Source: Opisthocomus hoazin (Eukaryota; Chordata; Aves; Opisthocomiformes; Opisthocomidae). Taken from it: a stretch of 64,000 nt of DNA. The stretch is taken from assembly GCF_030867145.1 (NCBI RefSeq), contig NC_134415.1:11200417-11264416 (forward strand). The letters run 5' to 3'. This document shows positions 31,501-41,019 of this stretch, piece by piece (within the stretch, counting starts at the first letter, position 1; every line of letters starts with the position of its first letter). The translations under genes and the position numbers were made by a program. The notes under the pieces were generated by a model. The model saw only the letters and a list, made by a program, of their open reading frames with translations. It had not been told where the DNA came from and made no database searches.

Positions 31501-34431
31501 CGGAAAAATGGCAGGAATATAAGAGATTGTGATTAGGGACGAGAATGTGAAATGTAAAAATCACACTGACTGATGTAATTATAGGAATTAAGTCATGTCA
31601 AAATGAATTTCATGTACTTGAAAAAAACATACTCAGTGCTTGGAAACTGGTAAGTGAATTGAAAATGAGGCACACATTATTTTAATAATAGGGGTGGTGA
31701 ATAGCTAGAATAAATTATATAATGAAGCCATGTATTTTTTTTTTTAAATTGATGTGTTCGAGTGTAAGACTAGTTGCATTTGAGAGAGATATTCTAGCCA
31801 AGCACAGCTATTCTGAGATCCAGATACAGAAACTGGATAAGAAGCTCCAACTAGGGGTCTAATGATCCTTGGGGTAATCATATCAATATCTGTGCTCTGC
31901 TTGGATTTTGTGAAAAGTGGAGTCATAGGAATCAGAGTGATACCAGAGAGTAGCTTCTCTTAAAATTCTCAAAGCTGACATCGAAGATTTTTTGTTGTGC
32001 TCTCTTGTAAACAGATGAGAAAATAAATATTCAATAGACTAAAAACTGCATTCAAAAGAAATATGTTTTGCAACCACTGAGAATACAAAGACCTATGGAA
32101 ACTGGTTTGTCAGTTCTTACAGCTGCATTGCATCCAATGTGTTTAGATGATGGAAGCTATATAAATATACCTTGTTATAGCAATTCAGATCGCGTTATCT
32201 CAACTCAATGTAAAGCACTTTATTTTTTTATTATAAGCTTTGCAGCATAATATCTGTTGCTTACAGGTTGTCATTTTAACTATCTGTGCTGTAATATTAA
32301 AATCCCACAGGTTCCTGGTTTACGTAAGTCCAGTTGTATAGGGTCGCGTATTGTAACAAAGCTCAAGCCGTTGATACCAGCTAAAGTAAGTGGATTAAGC
32401 AGGAAAATGTCGCCTGTGCAGAAGAGAAATCACAGTGATGCTGAAAATACGCTGGGACTGCAAGCCACCATTAGTGAACTCCGGAAAAACTTCCAGTTTA
32501 AAAGGTGAGTTGCTTTAACCCTTTACTTGGCATCCTGTATACTTTTTCCCCCAAAGAAACAGTTTTCAGAGCAGACTCTACATGTCTCCTCCGCACAATT
32601 CAATAAAGATAATAGCTTAAGATAGATATTTTCTACATATGATTTTTAATTTTCTAAGGTTGATATAGCCATGAAGTATGATTTGTGGTAAATATGCTCT
32701 TCTGATTATGTTTTTCTTTCTAACAAGGGAAAAACGCAGCTAAGATTCATTTATTGAAGTAGTGCATTTAGTTTAACATAATTTATACAAAAATTATTAC
32801 CATTGTTTGACATAAAATACCAAAAGGCATTTCTTAGTCTAAATGCAAAAGCTGCATAAAAGATGCCAAACTTCATTGAATGCAAGATTGTTTCTATTGA
32901 ACTTTATGTGCCTCTCATTTTGGGATGGCTGGTCGTCATAACTGTTCTGCTTTCAAGATGATGGTGAATTGATGGAATATTTGTTAGCTGAAGTCTTTGG
33001 TTACAAGAAACATTTTTACACATGCTTTTGTTTTCCCTTGTGTATATGACTTGTCTAACTTGAAAAAAGTGTAGTTATTCTAACTTGCAGTATTTTCCAT
33101 GAGCTCAGGCAAAAATTCATGGTGGCAAAGCTTCCCCAGCTCCAAGTATCGATCTCAACTTTGAATAAATAAGTCTTCTATTTAAATAAAATTATTATTC
33201 TCATTAACCTGAAACCAAATGTGAGTAGGACAAAAGTATTCTCTTTGCACAGAGTAGTAAATGTCAGATTGGTGAGCATGTGTTAAGTCACGTGAATATA
33301 TTTTGGTAGGTTTGGGCCTTATGGTAGGCTCTTATAAACTTACAACTGATTTCTGCTTAAAAAAATTACTTACACTGTTAACACTTTTAGAAATCTTTTA
33401 TTATCTGCTTGATGTGCGTTAAGAATGACAATTTTAAAGAAAAAGTGAAAGTGTTTGTATGGGTATTGCTTGGCCTCTAATTGGGAACACCTGTCCAGGG
33501 CTGTTCACAGGGAGAAAATTCATGTGTTTATCGGAATACAGGTGGATAGAACAGAGTGAGCCTAGATGGCACTCTGTTCTTTTTCTCTGCTGATGGTTGC
33601 AAGACTTAGCTCCAACCATCCACATTTTATCCATCCACTTTCAACTGGCCCATAACTTCTGAGTATATAGTGGGGATGTATATTTTTATAACTATTACTT
33701 GCTTCTATGTAAACAAAGTACTTGTTTATTAGCTTTTAGGGGATTCTTTTCGTAATTTATTTCACAAAAAGGTTTTTCTCACCGCCAGGACTTACTCAGC
33801 TCCGAGTATTCTGTCTATTGTTTTTTTCAGATTTTAAAATGTTTCTAAATTAGCCTTATGACCTAAGAATTATATTGTCTGATGGCAAATAGATCATGTG
33901 AGACACTAAACTGTTCTGTCGTAATGTCAAGACTCACAGGATATATATGAAACTACAGCTACTTGGAAGGCTCAAATGTTAAGGAAGCATGTACAACCCA
34001 GAGTAGGATGGGGCTCATAAAGTCTTTCAGATATAAAGCTAATAGTTATCATTCTGTCCCAGGATAACTGAAACAGCTGAAATAACTTTCAGTGAAGTTG
34101 TTCAGCTGTAGTGAAATTGAAATTAAAACTTTCCATCACAAACTTTTATTCTGGGCATATTCATAGATGAGAGGGTAGTTAGGTTGAGGGGTCTTGCTTT
34201 GTTTTAACCCATGTGTTCTTATAGGTCTGTAGTTAGAAACATATAATATAACATTCTTGGGATTTGTTTTGCCTTTTTTTTTTATGCAGAGATTATGAAA
34301 GACTTCCTTCTTGTAAAAAGCCAGATCCATTGTCTCCAATCAAAGATAATATACAGCTCACTCCAGAAACAGAAGAAGAAATCTTTAATCATCTGGATCG
34401 TAGTCATGTTCAGAGAGCTATATTCCAATGA
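13346..34431 (+). CDS. EXO1: EXO1, exonuclease 1 (13 coding exons, 810 aa)
   Basis: Whole gene: the thirteen exons listed below join in frame to 2,433 nt (810 codons plus TGA), and all introns are GT-AG. EXO1 is the nuclear 5'-3' exonuclease and flap endonuclease of mismatch repair, double-strand-break resection and meiosis. The XPG/FEN1-type N and I domains fill roughly residues 1-230, followed by an H2TH segment. All the acidic metal ligands known from the human enzyme are at the same numbers: D30, D78, E150, D152, D171, D173 and D225, plus K85 and R92. KRPR at 415-418 matches the nuclear localisation signal. RSRFF at 502-506 matches the MLH1-binding MIP box. The C-terminus ends VQRAIFQ like the long human isoform (846 aa), so the gene is complete though about 36 residues shorter, mostly in the fast-evolving middle. 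The ATG has a perfect Kozak context (gcaccgccATGG). Intron 11 is swollen by transposons. Confidence 0.97.
15701..15820 (+). CDS. EXO1: EXO1 coding exon 2
   Basis: Encodes residues 54-94 ([16 protein letters not shown], then [15 protein letters not shown]) with metal ligand D78 and the conserved K85 and R92. Acceptor gttgatacag|TTATG, donor CGAGA|GTAAGT. It completes the N-domain. Intron 1 before it is 2,194 bp with no recognised element. Confidence 0.97.
16724..16847 (+). CDS. EXO1: EXO1 coding exon 3
   Basis: Encodes residues 94-135 ([20 protein letters not shown] and onward), the linker or helical-arch segment between N and I domains. Acceptor ctttatcttacag, donor AAA|GTAAGT, phase 0 at its end. 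Confidence 0.97.
17615..17752 (+). CDS. EXO1: EXO1 coding exon 4
   Basis: Exactly 46 codons (residues 136-181). It carries the core I-domain motifs [11 protein letters not shown] (E150, D152) and [11 protein letters not shown] (D171, D173). Acceptor ttgtttatgtacag, donor AAAAAG|GTATGG. The following intron is only 221 bp, the shortest within the coding region. Confidence 0.97.
17974..18186 (+). CDS. EXO1: EXO1 coding exon 5
   Basis: 71 codons (residues 182-252), including the last metal ligand D225 in [10 protein letters not shown] and the start of the H2TH DNA-binding segment ([14 protein letters not shown]). Acceptor cttaatttccag, donor ATAAAG|GTAAAC. Confidence 0.97.
19920..20107 (+). CDS. 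EXO1: EXO1 coding exon 6
   Basis: Residues 253-314 plus two bases of codon 315. [19 protein letters not shown], then [16 protein letters not shown], match the human order. Acceptor tttttttgacag, donor GGACG|GTATCC, a weaker donor. Read-through into the intron gives a long open tail by chance. Confidence 0.95.
20950..21046 (+). CDS. EXO1: EXO1 coding exon 7
   Basis: 97 nt encoding residues 315-347 ([20 protein letters not shown], then [12 protein letters not shown]), corresponding to human YVGDSIALQIALGNKD. The acceptor is atacgatggggacag|ACATT. Its pyrimidine tract sits a little upstream (gatattttcctttaa), so it is weaker than its neighbours. The frame fixes this choice. Confidence 0.93.
21669..21885 (+). 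CDS. EXO1: EXO1 coding exon 8
   Basis: Residues 348-419 plus one base of codon 420 ([20 protein letters not shown] and onward). It carries the nuclear localisation element KRPR (415-418). Acceptor gggttttttag, donor AAATG|GTATGT. This begins the poorly conserved regulatory half. Confidence 0.95.
22924..23176 (+). CDS. EXO1: EXO1 coding exon 9
   Basis: Residues 420-503 plus two bases ([20 protein letters not shown] through VIVPGTRS). Low-complexity, acidic and lysine-rich, as expected for the disordered tail. It ends within the MLH1-binding motif. Acceptor aaattgtctttag, donor AGCAG|GTATGC. Confidence 0.95.
24357..24840 (+). CDS. EXO1: EXO1 coding exon 10 (largest)
   Basis: 484 nt, residues 504-665. 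It begins RFFCND, completing the MIP box, and runs through the serine-rich disordered region to NNSSDEE. Acceptor ttttttacttttttag, donor GATGAAGAA|GTAAGA. If the donor is ignored the frame stays open for 28 further codons to a TGA at 24925-24927. Confidence 0.93.
25295..25396 (+). CDS. EXO1: EXO1 coding exon 11
   Basis: 34 codons, residues 666-699 ([20 protein letters not shown], then NTNMKTK). It matches human only loosely, but frame, phase 0/0 and splice sites (ttctcttgataaag, ACCAAG|GTAAGA) fit. The following intron is the 6.9-kb transposon-rich one. Confidence 0.88.
26468..28426 (+). mobile_element. CR1 retrotransposon, ~1.96-kb decayed ORF2 (copy C)
   Basis: This is the longest CR1 copy in the window, inserted in EXO1 intron 11 in the sense direction. 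It spans the region before the reverse transcriptase, the RT itself and the ORF2 C-terminus, with a tail (attctgtgattctatg). RT motifs survive in pieces: [14 protein letters not shown] (F/YxD motif A), SGVPQG (motif B region), [10 protein letters not shown] (catalytic ADD motif). Several frameshifts and stops break the frame, so it is non-functional. The 5' end of the element, including most of the endonuclease, is absent. It shares the 3'UTR type of copy A. Confidence 0.95.
29228..29752 (-). mobile_element. CR1 retrotransposon 3' fragment (copy D)
   Basis: An antisense CR1 3' end in EXO1 intron 11. The 3' tail is at low coordinates (cacagaatcacagaatag). The minus-strand reading is [19 protein letters not shown] and onward, then [20 protein letters not shown] and the usual C-terminus. 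The frame is largely intact. It belongs to the subfamily with the gacccacagaggtccc 3'UTR. Confidence 0.93.
30941..31350 (+). mobile_element. Solo LTR of an ERVL-like endogenous retrovirus
   Basis: A 410-bp unit starts TGTCCTGGGTTCGG and ends AACCATAACA. It is flanked on both sides by the same 5 bp, AGTGT (30936-30940 and 31351-31355), a perfect target-site duplication. TG...CA ends and a 5-bp duplication are marks of ERVL-class integration. The 5' sequence (TTCGGTCAGGACATGGTTAA) resembles common avian ERVL LTRs. No internal retroviral genes are present, so the provirus was lost by LTR recombination. The LTR is GC-richer than the surrounding intron and lies in the same orientation as EXO1. The open frames in it are chance. 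Confidence 0.88.
32311..32504 (+). CDS. EXO1: EXO1 coding exon 12
   Basis: Residues 700-763 plus two bases ([20 protein letters not shown] through LRKNFQFKR). This is the best-conserved piece of the C-terminal half. It covers the human segment KVPGLYKSS, KIKPLGPA, GLSKK, where a PCNA-interaction motif has been described around GLQIKLNELW (here [10 protein letters not shown]). Acceptor aatcccacag, donor AAAAG|GTGAGT. Confidence 0.96.
34290..34431 (+). CDS. EXO1: EXO1 coding exon 13 (last)
   Basis: Residues 764-810 and stop [20 protein letters not shown], then [15 protein letters not shown] and VQRAIFQ. It corresponds to the extra C-terminus of the long human isoform, which helps mismatch-repair partner binding. 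The acceptor has a long T tract (gccttttttttttatgcag). Confidence 0.96.
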
Positions 34432-34605
34432 ACTGCATGATGTGGACAAGATGATGCATTTTTAATCACTGTCAAAATTTACCTTCTGGATCTTTCATCA
34501 ATATAGAAAAGATGCTTTGAAAACGAACTATGTATTTTAGTCTGAGTGATTTGTCATCTTTTTTATAAAAGCGTGAATTGAAAGGTACAGTTCTATACTA
34601 ACTGG

Positions 34606-34611
34606 AATAAA
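34606..34611 (+). terminator. EXO1: EXO1 polyadenylation signal
   Basis: AATAAA lies 175 nt after the EXO1 stop, followed by a GT/T-rich element (gcctgtgttctcttatt). It gives a short 3'UTR of about 190-200 nt. No other AATAAA intervenes. Confidence 0.8.
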
Positions 34612-35401
34612 ATCCTTCAGATGCCTGTGTTCTCTTATTCAATGTCCCATGCTAAACTTTTGTCCAAACCTTTTACAGCTGCCCCTAAGCATTTTACGTA
34701 GGTCACATATGCAATCCAAGTTTCTACAACAGCTATGACTTCGCCTTTGTGCAGCCTCAGCAGAACAAGTTTGTGTCTTAATTTTTAATAGTTGATAGAT
34801 TTTTTTTTTATTTTTTTTTTACCTCTTCCTTCTTTCCTCTTGAGCCTAATCTGGCTCTAAGACAGGAGTAAAACTGCTATTCAGTGCTCATAACAACCTT
34901 CACTGTATTTCCAGCACTCTGATAACTAGTTCTTTTCCCTGTAAGGTAAGATCTGCTCTCTCCACAGTTAGCTTTGTTTGATGCAGTCATGTTGTTGGTG
35001 AGAATAACTTGGGCACTGCAGAAAGGAGTATCACAAACATTTGGTCCCCAAATTCTCAAATGATCTCCAAAGAAATACAGTGTGTTCCTCTGTTTTACCT
35101 GCTCCTTCCATGTTTGTAGTCTTATCCAACGACAAACATGTGAAAGATCAGTCCTCACAGCTAAGGTTACAAAAGGGCATTGTTCTCACAAGAAACAAAG
35201 CTTCAGTCTACAGCTGATCAACTAAAGGGAAAGAATCCAGGAGACTATGGCCCTTGCTTTGGGGGACTGAATTATAATGAAGTAATATGATGGGATTGCT
35301 GATTTCTACCTTTAAAATCAGAATTTGAGTCAATATAAAGATATATCTACACTTTTTCCTTTTTTTTTAGGAAAGGATATTTCTCTTTCTGCAGCAGACG
35401 A

Positions 35402-35449
35402 AGGTATGAAAGGATATCATAACCTATGAAATGTATCCTTTCCATACCT
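35402..35449. repeat. Near-perfect inverted repeat (hairpin)
   Basis: The left arm AGGTATGAAAGGATA (35402-35416) and right arm TATCCTTTCCATACCT (35434-35449) pair over 15 bp with a single bulged C around a 17-nt loop. The arms contain no other recognised element. It could be a chance palindrome, a remnant of a small inverted-repeat element, or an RNA hairpin if transcribed. Confidence 0.6.
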
Positions 35450-36889
35450 GAGATGAAAACTTTCCCTCTGTCTTTGAGCTTTCTGCAAAAATTTGAAGTT
35501 TGGACTTGACCTATGAGAGGCAGGGGTGTTTTTTAATTGCTATGTACTTTTTTCTCTTAAAGAGAATTTGCGTCTGTCAAATGGAGGTAACTGGCTGCAT
35601 TGAATTACAACGAAGCTACTTACAAGAGTAGGTTATGTGTATGTTTGTGGGAGCAGTCCTTTTATTTCTACCTTTGTGTTGAAGGTATGGGATATAAGGA
35701 ATTGAAGCAGTGATGCTTCTTCTCATATATGCACCACCAGAAAATCCCAGCTCCTGAAAAGCAGGGGTTTTAACGTTGACCTTCAATGAGAATTTCTCTC
35801 TCTGGTAGGATATGATAAATAAAGGCCAGGGATAAATGTTTCTGTGTTTCCAGTCATAGAACTATTGCCTAGAATTAATTTTTATGTGTTGCTACAAATG
35901 CATTAATAACGACAGAATGAATTTTTGAAGGGAAAATGTAATATTTTGTTTTCTTCCACTGCTTATTCATCAGTGTGAGAGTTGCAAGGTTACTTTGTAC
36001 AGTCTATCCTTGCCTGTTGCCTGCCTCTTCAAAGAGCCACTTGTTGTTCCTGTAATGGATCATCAGAAGATGCAAACTACTCGTGTTTGTATTTTCAAGG
36101 ACAGGTAATTTTAAGGGAGTGTAGGACATCTTACATGCACGCTACATCTATGAAAGCAGTACTGGCTCTTCTAATTCAGTTGCCTGCAAATACTGCTTTA
36201 CCTGTTCTTGTACTTCATTTATTGAAAATGCCATCACTTGTTGTACTCTAGCTTCTTTGAACAGAGAATGGGAGGAAAGAAGGCAAATGTTACACGTACG
36301 TCCATATTGCAACTATGTAGTCACAAGTGAGTGCCTTGGTTTTTTTCCGCTGTGGATGGGAGAGTAAAAATGTAATTGATGATGCCTTAAAAGGCATAGG
36401 GCATGTAACAACTTGCTGGAGTGCTATTTGAATGGTAGGTATTACGGGAATTATTAATGCAAAAGTGCTTCTTGAATGTATTATATTGTATGGTCTTAAA
36501 GTAGATTTCTTAAAAATACTTATGTATAACTTCTGGTTTGTGCTTTGGAAGTCTTGGGTTCTGACTTCACGTTATTGCGAATTCTTTTCAGAAAGCACCT
36601 GTTAGAGTAGAGGCATCTATTGCATTACGTGTAAGCATATAATAGCTTGGAAGTTTTAGTTAAGTGTGGAGTTCCTGTTTGTTTTATGAAAGATATTATA
36701 ACATATATGCAAATGAACTTGTGCAAGGCTTTATTCCTGAGTTAAAATTTACTCTGGGTAAGGTAATATTCCATAGTAAAAATTATTCATTACTGTTGTC
36801 TCACAGAGTTCATTAGCCAGTGCATGTAACCTGTGGATACTTGTATAATGCTAAGTTCAACAGGTTACAGTATCAGCATAGGCAAAATT

Positions 36890-37090
36890 GTTGCAGGTTG
36901 TGATGGGGGTGGGGAGGGGAGATGAAATAAAACATGCCTCAATAAAAAGAAAAAATAAGAAAGAAGAAAACTTAGAGAAGGAGGAAGAGTTTGGTTGTTT
37001 TAAAAAGCAGTCATTTGAAAGTTGGGGGATATGAGGATGGTTGAAAAACAAGAAATGAGTAGGAGAAAATGAAAGCAGATGGCAACTTGG
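36890..37090 (+). repeat. Polypurine-rich stretch with G-runs
   Basis: About 200 bp in which the plus strand is strongly purine-biased. It opens with tgatgggggtggggagggga (three G-runs of 4-5) and continues with A/G-rich words such as aagaaagaagaaaac and gagaaggaggaagag. Such asymmetry can favour triplex or quadruplex structure. No coding sense is seen. Confidence 0.5.
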
Positions 37091-38771
37091 AGGCATATGT
37101 CTTTATATGTGGTGTTTGCTTTTTAATCTAATATTTTTACTTTTTTAGTTTCTATAATTAATATTCTCTAATTTTGTCAGCAGGACTTCAAAGTATTCTT
37201 ACAAAGTGGATGATATTGCTATATCCTATTATATAGATAGGATGGTGAATCTGGCCAGGAAAAACTAAATTTACTAATGGTGGTCTAATCAAGCTTCACT
37301 TTTGAAAGTGCTGACGAGCCATTCCTTCAGCAGAATGGTCATATGAACTGCAAATATTCAGTATCAGAGAATTAATGTGAGAGTCCCTGATCATACAAAT
37401 CAAGTAATGGTTTTGAAACTTCCGGTAAGTGACCTGTCCAAACTCAACAGAGTCTTTCTGCTTAAATCTTCTGTTCTAATTACAGCAGTTTGTATTAACC
37501 ACATGTTCCCTTTCACACGAATCAATATAGTAGTTAGTGATTTTTATAGGACTGAAGAATATTGGAAGACCATAAGACTTTACAAACAGATTGTAACAAC
37601 AATCATTGCATTTAAATAATAGTATTTTTATAGAATTTGCAATACTGTGTCACTTTTCATATATTATTGACATACTGTTACTTTATGAAGTACTAGAAGC
37701 TCACAATATTCAAATTTTATGCAGTAAAGTGTCTGTTAATTTTGTTGGTAATGAAGGTTACAATTCTGAGGTGGTGAAGCTAAGGGACATTTCTTTGACC
37801 TTACTAGTTACATCAAAGAATAGCTACCAGCTGATTGTTTCAGCAACAACTTGGTATAGGAATGATATAGTACCACGTTAAAACTATCAGCATAGGAGGG
37901 AAGAAAAAGGAGGGAATCCCTTTCTGAACAGTAGAGGTCATTTTATACTGATAACAGGCCAGAACCTGGCTGCAGCAACCCAGGATTTGGTTGTAATTTT
38001 CCGGAAATTAACATACTTGTTGGTCCTATGGCTTTCTCATGTTATTACATATCTCTGAATTTGGCAGTGAAATAATAGGGTGTCTGAATATTTATGCCAG
38101 CTGGGTAGGTAATGCAGAAGCCAGACAATGTAGTTTCAAGTGCAGAGTCGGGAAGAGCTTTAAACTGGTAGCAAGAGGTCAGGAGAGAGAAGGTGTGGGG
38201 AGGGGAAGGCAAGACAAAGCAATTCCTGAATTCATTAGCTCAGAAGTGCTGTGCAGTTATAGAATGAGTGCCTGTTGACTTCATTTTGTTACTTTGAAGT
38301 AACTTTGTTTAGTGTTGCAAGTGTACATATGACTGGTTTGAAGTACGTAAAGAGTGTACCCATAAGACAGACAAGACTGAGTTTAGGAAGATTAGAAGTT
38401 TTATTCTTTGCATTACTTTAAAAATAATAGGAATTAAGACGAACTACTCTACAGGCTGTGTCAAACAGGAATTTAGGATTTTGTTTAGCTTGTTTCAACT
38501 CCAATATCTTGGGGAGCACCAGAGTTTGTTTTTTAGAAAATATCCAGTTTAAGTGCTTACAGTGAAGAAAAAGTCATTGCAGCATTTGTAATAGCACAAG
38601 CATTCAAATGACAGATTTGCTTCCTAGTTTAAGTCTAGCTTGTCCATCCATTAGCTTGTGTTATTTTGGTCTGCTGTGTCAAAGGAGGTCAGTTCAAAAG
38701 TATTTATCTGTCAGTAACCTTTAGTTTAGAAAAACGAATCAAGGGAGTGACTAAATGTATTTCTTCTAAGC

Positions 38772-39494
38772 TCAGAATCACAGAATGTTAGCGGTTGGAA
38801 GGGACCTCTGTGGGTCATCTAGTCCAACCCTCCTGCCAAAGCAGGGTCACCAAGAGCAGGCTGCACAGGACCTTGTCCAGGCGGGTCTTGAATATCTCCA
38901 GAGAAGGAGACTCCACAAGCTCCCTGAGCAGCCTGTGCCAGTGCTCCGTCACCCTCAGAGGGAAGAAGTTCTTCCTCATGTTCAGACGGAACTTCCTGTG
39001 CTTCAGTTTGTGCCCATTGCCCCTTGTCCTGTCGCTGGGCACTACTGAAAAGAGCTTGGCCCCATCCTCCTGACACCCACCCTTCAGATATTTATAAGCA
39101 TTTATTAGGTCCCCTCGCAGCCTTCTCTTCTTCAGGCTGAACAAGCCCAGCTCCCTCAGTCTTTCCTCATAGGAGAGATGTTCCAGTCCCCTCACCATCC
39201 TTGTAGCCCTCCGCTGGACTCTATCCAGTAGCTCCTCATCTTTATTGAATTGGGGAGCCCAGAACTGGACAGAGTACTCCAGATGGGGCCTCACTAGGAC
39301 AGTGTAGAGGGGAAGGAGAACCTCCCTTGACCTGCTGGCCACACTCTTGATGCACCCCAGAATGCCATTGGCCTTCTTGGCAGCCAGGGCACACTGCTGG
39401 CTCATGGTTAACCTGTCGGCCACCAGGACACCCAGGTCCCTCTCCGCAGAGCTGCTCTCCAGCAGGTCCACCCCAAGCCTGTACTGATGCATGG
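38772..39494 (-). mobile_element. CR1 retrotransposon 3' fragment with long intact frame (copy E)
   Basis: An antisense CR1 copy of about 720 bp. The minus strand keeps one open frame of 225 codons covering the ORF2 C-terminal domain ([20 protein letters not shown], then [16 protein letters not shown], and [18 protein letters not shown]). The unbroken frame suggests it is the youngest CR1 here. The 3' tail (cagaatcacagaatg) lies at the low-coordinate end. It is the same subfamily as copies D, F and H. Confidence 0.95.
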
Positions 39495-40739
39495 GCTTGT
39501 ACTAATTGGATCTCATTCTATTATTGAGTTCTCAGAAATTATTATTATCTTTCCTCATTAAAGATTTCTGTTAGTACACAGCAGAAGTCAGTATTCAACT
39601 CTGAGTGAGAGCGATTCTGGAAATATAGTAGTTTGTCACTTTGAAGCCAAATTAATTTTGGGTTTGGCAGTTCTTTACAACTGGAAGTGGACCAGAAGGT
39701 CTTGTCTGGCCACCTCACTCGCTGCCAGAAGGTGTCAGTACCTTCACAGTAGCAAGGGAAAGAAACATGGCTTAGATCTTACAATTTTTCATTGTTTTTT
39801 CTGTTTGTTTTAATTGGTTAGAATTTGTTTCTTTAAAATAAATTACTTATCTTTCTAATAGCAAAAAAAATCCTGTGCATCTTGCCCCTTGCTCCCACTG
39901 CAAACATGTTTATGTCAAATCAGAGCTAGTTATGAATGAGATTAATGGATCAATTTTACACAGACCACTAAACTTTTTTGGCTGTTGACAGCAGAGTTTT
40001 CCTACTTTCTCATTTTAAAACTAAACTTTCGGATGAAAAAAAAAGGATTTGTTACCACATTTGTACTAGTTAGCACTCTCCAAACAGCAATTTTAAAATG
40101 CTGTCAAGTGAGCGGAAAACAGAGTTGCATTGCACTTGAAAATGCATGTGATGTGTTATAATGTTTAATAGAACTTTTAAATTTGCAGCTAATAAGACTG
40201 CTTCCTAGAATCTTAAATCGAGATGATCTATTTTTAATTCCTGCAGTGCTTGCAGTTAACTATTACAGCATTATGGTAGTATTTTTTTTAAGAAACAATT
40301 ACCCTTCCTGCTCCCTGTATTTGAAAAGCTTTCTTGTTTAATCTTGTTTATAGAGAAGGACCTATGCAAAAGCTTTTGTTCTTACACTCTGAAGTGAGAG
40401 ATTTGCAAGTAGCAAACAAAATAAATGACATCTTAACAATGTTTCAGTTACTTAACCAAGCTATCAGAAGAGCATTGCCTAGGGCATTTTTCAAATGTTT
40501 ACTTCAGATATTTATTGCTTCTCTTCAAGCTGGATAAATTTGAACAGTTTTTTATACAAGCATATTTAAGTCATTCGTGTGTCTGTAGAAGTCCATTGGA
40601 ATTCCTGCTTTGCTGCTGTCACCTAAGTCACCTTTGGCAAACTTCTTAGTCTCCCATGTTTCACTTTCCAGTTTATGTAATGAGAAAAAGAAATACTTCA
40701 GTCCTATTCTCTAGTCTACAAAGATTTGAAGGTTCACTG

Positions 40740-41019
40740 TCTAGAGACAGAGACAAAGGATTTGAGGCACAGAACTGAAGCAGAGGAAGTTCCATCTGAA
40801 CATGAGGAAGAACTTCTTCACTCTGAGGGTGATGGTGCCCTGGAACAGGCTGCTCAGGGAGCTTGTGGAGTCTCCTTCTCTGGAGATATTCAAGACCCGC
40901 CTGGACGCGGTCCTTCGCAGCCTGCTGTAGGTGACCCTGCTTCGGCAGGGGGGTTGGACTAGATGACCCACAGAGGTCCTTTCCAACCCCTAACATTCTG
41001 TGGTTCTGCATGATTCTGA
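40740..41019 (+). mobile_element. CR1 retrotransposon 3' end (copy F)
   Basis: A short sense CR1 end: gaacatgaggaagaacttct, ccctggaacaggctgctcag, then the 3'UTR gggttggactagatgaccca and a degenerate tail (attctgtggttctgcatgat). It is severely 5' truncated. It lies 1.25 kb from copy E in opposite orientation. Confidence 0.93.

Larger units (their letters stand above)
34640..38770. other. Intergenic stretch downstream of EXO1
   Basis: No gene recognised. The stretch holds T runs at about 34800, a hairpin near 35.4 kb and a purine-rich block near 37 kb. BECN2 and MAP1LC3C, which follow EXO1 in mammals, were not recognised here or further down. Confidence 0.5.
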
